A stretch of 64,000 nt of DNA from Chthoniobacter flavus (GTDB lineage Bacteria > Verrucomicrobiota > Verrucomicrobiia > Chthoniobacterales > Chthoniobacteraceae): positions 1 to 64,000 of the forward strand of contig CAMAUX010000012.1 in NCBI GenBank assembly GCA_945861435.1. Direction: 5' to 3'. Under the pieces are notes generated by a model that did no database searches, was not told the DNA's origin, and saw only the letters and a list, made by a program, of their open reading frames with translations. The position numbers and the translations under genes were made by a program. Every line of letters begins with the position of its first letter. The first letter of the stretch is position 1. Positions 42,493 through 51,400 of the stretch are shown piece by piece.

Positions 42493-45400
42493 TCACAGCG
42501 CGGAAGGACCCGCCTCCTCCACCCGCCGCTTCTTCTCTGCATCCTCCTCGTCCGGCCCTCCGAAGCCCACCACCTCCACATCCACGATCGAAGGCGAATC
42601 ACCCGCGCCATTCCCCTGCCCTCGGGCCTGCTTGCCGGCCTCCGTCGCTGCGTTGGAAGCCGCCACCGCACTCGAACTCGCCGTTCCCATCGAGCCCAGA
42701 CTCGGCGCCGCCGCCGAGGCCCCGGAAGGTGCACCTGCGCTCGACCCACTCACCTGGATATTCTCCGCATTCAAAATCCTTGCCGCCGCGAGATTGAGGT
42801 TCCCAGACACCCGGATGCCCGCGTCCCCTGCATCGATACTACCCTGCGGCGCGATGAGATCGATATTCCCGGGAGGCAACCCCTGCACCGTGGCCAGCAC
42901 GCCAATACCACCGCCCGTGGCAAGACCCGCAAGGTCCGTCTTCAAATCGCCGCTCTGTGGATCAATGAGCACACGGGTCGGCGGTGCGGCAGCCACAGTC
43001 TTCGACGCACTGCCCGCCGCAATGTCCCCACGCGTCGCCCAGATGATCTCATCCCCTCCACGCAGCGTGAAGATGCGCGAGGTGCCCACACTCACCCCAT
43101 CCGAGGTGAATAGTGAGATCGAACCTCCGGATTCTGTCAGAATCCCTTGATCCAGCGGATTGCTCCCGGCCACGTCGAGGCCCACCAGCACCCTGCCCCC
43201 GGGCGCAAACAGGTTCAGGCTGCCGCCGCTCTGTGTCTTGATCCCGCGAGCGGTCAGCGACAGATCCCCATGCCACGTATCCCCGGGAAATAGCGCAGAG
43301 ATGGCATCAAAACCGGCCTTGTACGTCCCGTACGCCGCACTCGCCGCATCCCCATAATCCCGGCCCGCATCCCGCAGGACCCGGAAAAACACCTCCATCA
43401 AGATCTGCGCCCGTCTTCCCTCACCCAGCAGATCAAAGGCAGCCACCGTAACGTCCGGTTCCACCTCATCCAAGTACCCCGCCAGCGTTGGTTCACCTAG
43501 CAGGGTGCGCAAACCATCGAATTTGATGGAACTCTGCGACAGCCCGCTCACCGGCCCCAGACCCGCTCCCACAAAAAGCTCCGAGCCTGTCAACGGCAGC
43601 GCGGGATTGCGTGCATTGCCGACACTCACAATGCCCAGACCCGTGCCATCCCCATTGGAAACCGAGGGCCCGAGATCCAAGTCGCGTCCCGCCAGCACCT
43701 CCAGAACTCCCGGACCGCTAATCTGCAAATCACCGGCCGCCGGCAACGACCCAGTCGTGAGCAGATTGCCGGTCGTCTGCGCAGCGACCCGCAGGGGCGA
43801 GTTGGGAGCCGCTGGCACCATGTCCCGCCCGCTGGCCACCACACTCACATCGCTATCCCGCGTGTTTTGAATGTAGAGGGCAACGTCCGTCATATCCCGT
43901 CCCGCCAAAACCCGCGCCGCTTTGGGCGAGAAAAGTGTGATCCCCGACAGGTTTCCTTCACCGGCATAAATGCGCAGCGGTTCGGTGTCCTCGGCATGGA
44001 GCAAGCCAGCGGCGTGGAGGGTGAGCTGCACCCCGAGTACAGCCTTCGTCCCCTGCGTGGCACCCGTCTCACTGAAAAGCCCGTCGATTGCCTGAAGAAA
44101 GCTCAACCTCGTCTCCGTGGCTGCCGGCCCCGTGCCCGCCACCCCTTGGTATCCGTAAGGAGACGTCAAGCTGGGCAGCAGAGCCGGACTCGCATCGGAA
44201 ACATTGATCGTCCCCATTCCCCAGTTGGCAAAGCGATCCGTGCTGCCTGTGTCGCCCGTCACCCCGCCGCCCGTGAAGCCCGTCACCTGAAGGCCCGAAA
44301 CAGATCCGGCCGCCAGCAATTCCAGCGTCCCCTTGGGCGAGGGCGCCAGAGTGAGACCGCCAGCCAAGGAGATGCTCCCGCTGTATGCTGTGGCATGCAG
44401 CGTCCCGGCCATCACCGTGCTCATGGTCGAAAACGGTGTCGCCAACGTCTCGTTGAGCCTCAACGCTTCATAGGCCGGCCCAGTCGCCGTATCGCCACTT
44501 GTGACGAGCACATTCTGGAGCCACGCCTGCAACATCGGCAGCATCCCACCCACCGAACTCACCGGCAGCGTCAACGCATTGCGCAGTGTCACCGTCCCCC
44601 CGATGGAAGCCGCCTCCACGCTGGCATCCGCGCTGTAGGTGGAGAAGTACGTCTTGTACCACGGCGTGTTCCCCTGCCCGCCAGGCAGCAGAAACGGATT
44701 CGCCACGGGTCCCAGCAGGAGGTCCCGCCCCGCTCTCACCTCAAAGCTGCTCTTGCCCACAAAGAGCGTCGTCGGCAGCCACGTCTGCGGCGCGTATTCG
44801 CTAAAATCCACACCAGTATCCAGCAGCTTGTTCAGGGACGGACTCCGAGTCGCGTTCGTCTTGATCTCGTTCCCAGCCTCCAGCACCCCTTTTCCGCGCT
44901 CCACGTAGTACACGCCCCCGTCGATGTCGCGCCCCGCGCGCACCAAGAGGTCCCCGCCGCCCAACTCCACCAGCGCACCCTCCGAGGGTTTGCCCTTCGG
45001 CATCCGGGCATTGGTGGGAACCACTGCATCCACATTGCTCACGTTGCGCCCCGCCAGCAGGCTCACATTTCCACCACCCAGTGCCCCGACTCCCTCGAAG
45101 AAGTTGCTGAAGTCGATCCACCACGTGGTGGATGCCTTGTCGCCGTACTTCGCCGTCCCGAATTCTCCCGTCACAGAGTCCACATAGCCCCGGCGGTAAA
45201 GCCAGTTCATCGGCAACTGCCTTTGGGACTCTGGAGTCTCCACAAGGTTGGTCAGAGTCTGGTGCAGGATGTCGTTCTGCGCCTCAATGCGCACGCTCCC
45301 CCCCCCGGTGCTGTACTGCGCCGGATACAACGCCAACCCGGTCTCCTCCGAAAAAAGCCGGGGCGTCTCAAACTCCGCCACCGTAGCGCTCCGCGCACCC

Positions 45401-48400
45401 GCCGTGTAAATCGTGGCGAACTGATTGAGCAACCGCACGTCTCTCCCCGCATTAATCTCAATGTCACCCGTCCCCGTCCGGATGACTTGGAAGAGCGTCG
45501 ACAGGCTCGCACTCGGGGTCTTCTGGTACGTCCCCACCAGCACCGAACCCGTGCTCACTCCAGTACCCGTCCCCAGCAAAGCCAAGGGCCGCACCCGACG
45601 CGCATCGGCTGCCCCAAAGTCCGCTCCACTGGTGATCCGATAACTCCAAGACTCCTGGGCGCTCCCATCCGCAAACACCGGCAGCAGCTCCTCCTTCCAG
45701 CGGGCAAGCTTGTTAAAGCCCACTTTGGGAACGTCGGCCAGCAGACCGCTGCCGATACCGAAGCCGTCTGTGAGGCTGCCATTAAAGGTGATCGACCCAA
45801 GGGCCCGCAGTGTCAGCACACCAGGCTCCGAGCCCGGAGTAATCGCCTGACCAAGTGCGTTGAATAGTGCCGCCCCACTGTTGCCCACGACCGACCGAGT
45901 GCTCCCGTAACGCAGCGAGGCCAGATCCCAATCCGCCTTCAACGTAAGGCTGCCGCTCGAGTTCACAATCTCTTCTCCGGGGCGCACACGAAGCACCCCG
46001 CTTCCATCCAAACCATCCCCCCTCACTCCAACGCCCAGAAGTTTGGTACGGATCCCTCCGGCATTCGCCATGAACGCGGATGCGTTGGCAATGGCGTTGC
46101 TCTTGTAATCGTCGATGAACGCTCCCGAGGCGCTGTTCGCGTCTTCGGTGTGAAACCCCTCCACCAACACCCTGCCACTGCCAGTGACCGTCCCCGCGAT
46201 GGGCGCAATCGCCACATCAGTCACCCCGGCAGTCTGTGGTGCACGCAGTTGCAGCGTTCCCCCCACACCCGCCCCAACCCCCAGACGGATGATTGAGCCG
46301 GACAGGAGACCGATCCCCGTGCTAGTCGCACGCGTCTGCAGCAACACGAATCCCCCCAGACCAGCCGCGTCCAATTTCTGCCCAGATGCATCGAGAGTCG
46401 CCCCCGCGAGAAGCGTCAACGCGCCACCAGCCGAAAGCCGGATCTGCCCTCCGGTGGTACCCGACACATCCACACTCCCCGTCACACGCAGCGCACCCGT
46501 ATCGGCCGCAAGGTCATAGACACGGCTCTTGGCCGCAACGCTGTCCAGTTGCACGTCGCCCGTACGCACCCGCAGGACGCGGGATGTCGTGAACCCGGCT
46601 CCATCGAGCACCAAATCAAGACCCGCCGTGCGCCCGAGATCGTGCGTATCGAGCGAGAAACTTCCTCCACCCTGTGCCTTGAGTGTCCCTCCAAAATCAA
46701 ACTGTCCAAGGATTGTGACCACGCTCAGGGAACCGGCCGCTGCGGCGCCACCGCCCGACACATCCAGCACACTGCCCGGCGCGAGCTGTACACTGCCCGC
46801 ATCGGCCTGGAGCACCACACCACCACCGCGGATGGAACGTTCCGCATCAAAGAAACTCCGAGTGACACCGGCAACATCCAGCTTGGCATTGCCCCTCATC
46901 GCGACATTCCCACTCGTTGCCTTCAGCGAAAGCTGTCCTCCCGGAAGCCGCACCACGCTGTCCACAGTCACCGACGTTCCCTGCACCGCAAGGCCGACGC
47001 CCAATCCCGGCACCGGACCCGAACCTGTCCCCGACCCCGTTCCCGCACCGGCGCTCAATTCGAAAGCGCCGCCTGCCTGCAGGGAGTACGCAACCCCGTT
47101 GGTGCCCGTGACCACGGGCGCAACCAATCGCATCGCCCCTTGGGAAACCAAGGCACCCGTTCCCTCAATCACCACGCCACCCTCCGATCCCAGCTGAACA
47201 GAGCTCATCAGATCGATACCCACAGTGTTGGATCCCAGCCGCAGCAATCCAGCGTCCACAACCAGCGATCCAGACAGTGAACCCGCACTGGTCAGTGCCG
47301 TGCCCGCGGCTCGATTGCCCAGACTCAACTCCCCAGCCGCAATCGTGACCTCCCCTCCGGACAGCCCGATGCCACGCACCGAGCCCGCCTGAAGAGAAAG
47401 ACGCTCAAGGCTGCGGCTGCCAAGCTGCCCAGCTCCGCATAGGTCGATGGAGCTGTAACTCAAAAGCGAAAGCGACCGCGCTTGCGTGAGAACATCGAGC
47501 ACCTGCCTTTCCAACACCAGCCCGCCTGAAGACGCTGCACCGGAGTCCAGCTGCAGGCTGATCTGGAATGCGCTGAGCCCAACAGCCGCGGTGTCAAAAC
47601 GCACGGATGACGCGAAAACCGCCCCCGCACTCGAATCCACCGTCACGCTTCCCCCCGCCAGATGCGCGCCGGCATCGATCTGCGCGATGATGCCGCTCGC
47701 AGCCGTCGCACTCACCCCACTCCGCTCAAACACGGCATCCGCACTCGCGCTCACTCGCACGAGCACCCCGTCTCCACTCCCGGCCGAGGCCGCATCCCCC
47801 ACCCTCAAAACCTCCGCCCCCTGCGGTAGAAGGCCAGTGCCCGAAATCTCGGAATTCTCAGCCATCGTCAGCGTGCTGCTGGCGGCAAGGATGATGTCCG
47901 CACCCACCAAGGGCGTCCCCTTGTTGTCGACGATCAAGTTGCTTGTGGTCACCGTCACCAGAGACCCATCCGATGCACCGGAACGCCTGCCTCCGATGAG
48001 CAGACTCTCCGCCCCGAAAGCGCTGAGCTGTCCCGCATCCAACACCAGTCCGCTGAACCCCTCCGTGTTCGCCTGGCTTCCTGCAACGAAAATGTCCACG
48101 GGGCTGCTGATGTCCACCGCACCTCCGCGCCCTGCACTGAGCGTCGTGGAGACCACACTCCCGCGCAGCTGCATGGCCGCCGTTGCCTGCAGCAGCAAAC
48201 GGCCCGCGTCATTGGGCAGGCGCGGCAACACCGCGTCGTTCGCCAGCGCCCCGTCGCGCAGGAAAGTGCTCGCGGTGTAATCCCGATAATCCGCGCGCGT
48301 GCGCACCACGCTCCCAGGCGACACCTCGAAGGGCTTGTTGAGCACAGTTCCGCTGGGTGCACCCCCCAACCCGTTAAACCGATAGCCCGCCACAATCGAC

Positions 48401-51400
48401 GCCCCGTCCGCTTTCGAACCCGTTGAGGTAGCCGATCCGGACCTTGGCGTCACAAGGAACGCCCCGGGCAGTAGCGCGTAGCGCGCCGGAAGCAGCGTGT
48501 ACGTCCCGGCCGCCAGGCCCGGACTCGCCCCCAGCGTGATCACGTCGCCGAGCGCAAGCTTGCTGCTGGTGTAACCGCGATCCCCACCCAGACTGCCGGA
48601 AGGATCCGCCGGATTGAAGGCGCCGTAAGGCGCGTAATCGAACCCGAGGTCCGGAAGCACCGCAAAAATATCCGCGCTCGAGAGGATATCCTTCGATCCC
48701 CCCGGCCCTTTCACGAACCGGTACGCATAGAGGTCGCCCCCCCCCTGAATGTCGACCTGCGATCCCGGTCCAAGATCCACCGACTGCCCCGCCACAGTCA
48801 CCGCCTTGGTCGGCACCCCGCCGGCCGTGATGTCCGTCCCCGTCGGATCGATCCACGCCGTGTTGTTGGAGTTGAGCCCATACGGAATCAGCAAGCCAAG
48901 CCCCGTACGAGGATCCACCCCAGACACCGACGTCACGCTCCCCGCACCAAGCACCACCGTTCGCGCCTGCGGAACCACCGCCCCGCTGATCGTATCCACG
49001 GGCGCTGTCCCCGACCCATCCCATCCAATCTGAATCGTCCCCAACGGCGCACGTAAAACCCCACCCTGCCGGATCGCATCCGCGTACAGCGCAAGCTCCC
49101 CTCCCGCCGACAGCGGCACCGAACGCGTCGCACCGCCCACCACAGTGATTGAACCGCGGTTGGTCGGGCTGATGTCAATCGCACTGATCGTGAAGCGGGC
49201 TCCGGTCGTCGGATACACCTGCCCCGCTGTCAGCGTCAGACTGCCTTGAATGTCGAACGTCCCGTTTCCACGAACATCCCCGGCCGGCGCTGCAATCGAA
49301 GCGGTCCCGATGTTCTGCAACGAGAGATGGCCCAGATCCACCAACTGGGCCTGCACCCTCAGATCCCCGTCCCCACTCTTCGGAGCGATGAGCACGCGGT
49401 TGCGCTCCGAATTCCTGAAAAGGCTCCCCCGCTCCTGCTCCTGCTCCACACTCAACGGCGCAAGGAATGCCATGCCAAGACTTACGTAGGGTGCCTCGAG
49501 CTTCAGCACACCGTCCGTGCTGAGAACCCCGGTCTCGCCCACCGCGATGCTGCGCTGCGCCCGCAATTCCACCGCCCCGGAAAACTGCACGCCCCCCTTG
49601 AGCGCGAGCGCCCCGAATCCCCCTTGAGAAAAACGATCGGCGACAAACTGGCCGCCACCCGTCAGCGCCCGACCGGAACCGTCGCGCACCGGCAATCCCA
49701 CCAGTTGCTGCCCCGCCGTAAACGCCTGCTGCAGCGTGGAGCCCGTCTGGCGCACCACCAACGCAAGATCCAGCGGACTCAGCGGCTCCGTCTCCTTCGG
49801 CAACTGACCGGACGACACGGTAAGACTCCCCGCTTGCGCCGAGGCCCCACCCGCGGCCCCAAGAAGCGTCGCATCCGGGAAAAGCATCTGCCCCCCTGAA
49901 AGCGTGATTCCGCCCCCATTGCTCGAGAGTCTCGCCGCCACCAAGTCCATCCCGCCTGCTGCCTCCGCCGCAGATCCCGCCACAGACAACGCACTCGGCG
50001 CCACATCCACCACGCCTGAAGTCCCCGAGACGTCGATGCGCCCGCCAGCCTGCGTCACAATATTGCCCGACAGGGTCACCTGCCCACCTCCCAAGACTGA
50101 CCCCACCCGGTTGCCGCGCGCATCAGGAACAATCAGCGTGGTACCTGCAGCGGACAGACTCGCATCCGGCCCCAAATGCAGCGTGCACAATGCCTGTGCA
50201 CGGTTGGCAAAGAGGGGGAGTGAATTGCGCGCTGCCTGCAGACTGATGCTCCCACCGGGAACCAAAATCGTCCCGTCCACCGCAAGCGTATCCGCCTTCA
50301 ACGTCACCCCACCCAGCGGATCCGTGCTGATTCGCGCCCCTTTCTCCATCACCAGATCTCCGCGCAAGAGAAGCAGATTGTTTTGGAACGAATCCACCAC
50401 GTTGAGCGCCCCAAAGCTGAGCACAGCAGGCGCACGCACACCCACCGGCTTGAGACCCGCCACCAACTGGATCTCGTCCTCCGACAACGACCCCACTCCC
50501 ACCCAACTGTGCACCTGCGGCGCTACAATCGTCCCGCTTGCAATGACAAGCCCCGGGCCAAAGTTGAACGTCCCGCCGCCAGACGTGCCGATCCCCACCA
50601 AGCTAATACTGCCAAAACCCTGTTCGCTGAAAGATGCCGGATTCAACGCAAGCCCGCTCCCGGCCACACCACCCACTCGAATGAGCGGCGCCTGCACCGA
50701 GACCACTCCTGCACTCGTCCCTCCCGAATACCCTCGCAACTCCGCACCCAGCTGCAATCCCCCTCCCAACACCGACGTGAGGCTGAGATCCTGCCCAGCC
50801 TTCAGGTTCAGCGCACCCGCACGACCATAAGTGATCCGCCGCAGCGCGCTGACACGCACCCCGCCCGAAACGTCAAGCAGCGCCCCATGAGCCAGCTCAA
50901 GATCCAAGGCATTGAGAGACAACGTCCCTCCATGAATCGCTAGGGAGGACGTGCGAACCGCCTCGCTTCCCGAACGCTCATCCACCTGCAACCCCGCCAC
51001 ACTCAGCACTGCCCCGTCTGCCACCGTCACTTTCCCCCGGCCCACACTCACCGGCGGTGTGCTCATCCCTTCCGGCGCTGCGGTGAGCTTCGCAGCCAGT
51101 GAGGGAGAAATATTGAAAGCCGAAAGCTGGAGCCGCCCGCCGGGAGCCGATAACTGGCCGCCCACGGTGATGTTCTTCCCCGCAAGCGACAGCTGCCCAC
51201 CCGGTGCCGCCGCCAGAACCACTCCCGCCGGCACCGACACATCCCCGTCCACATTCTCCAACTTCAGCGATCCAAATCCCAGAGTCCCCAGCACCCCAGG
51301 CGCGAACACCGCGTCGTCCTTGCGCTCCTGTCTCAATGCATCCGGCTCGCCGCCCACTCCAAGCGCAAATGCCGCCGGCTCCACTTGGATGGCACCTGTC

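Noticed and set aside
43867-45867. Plus-strand open frame of ~666 codons inside the giant exoprotein gene
   Set aside because: The translation is rich in Arg, His and Pro, as expected for an antisense frame; the minus-strand frame is continuous for 3744 codons with TPS features.
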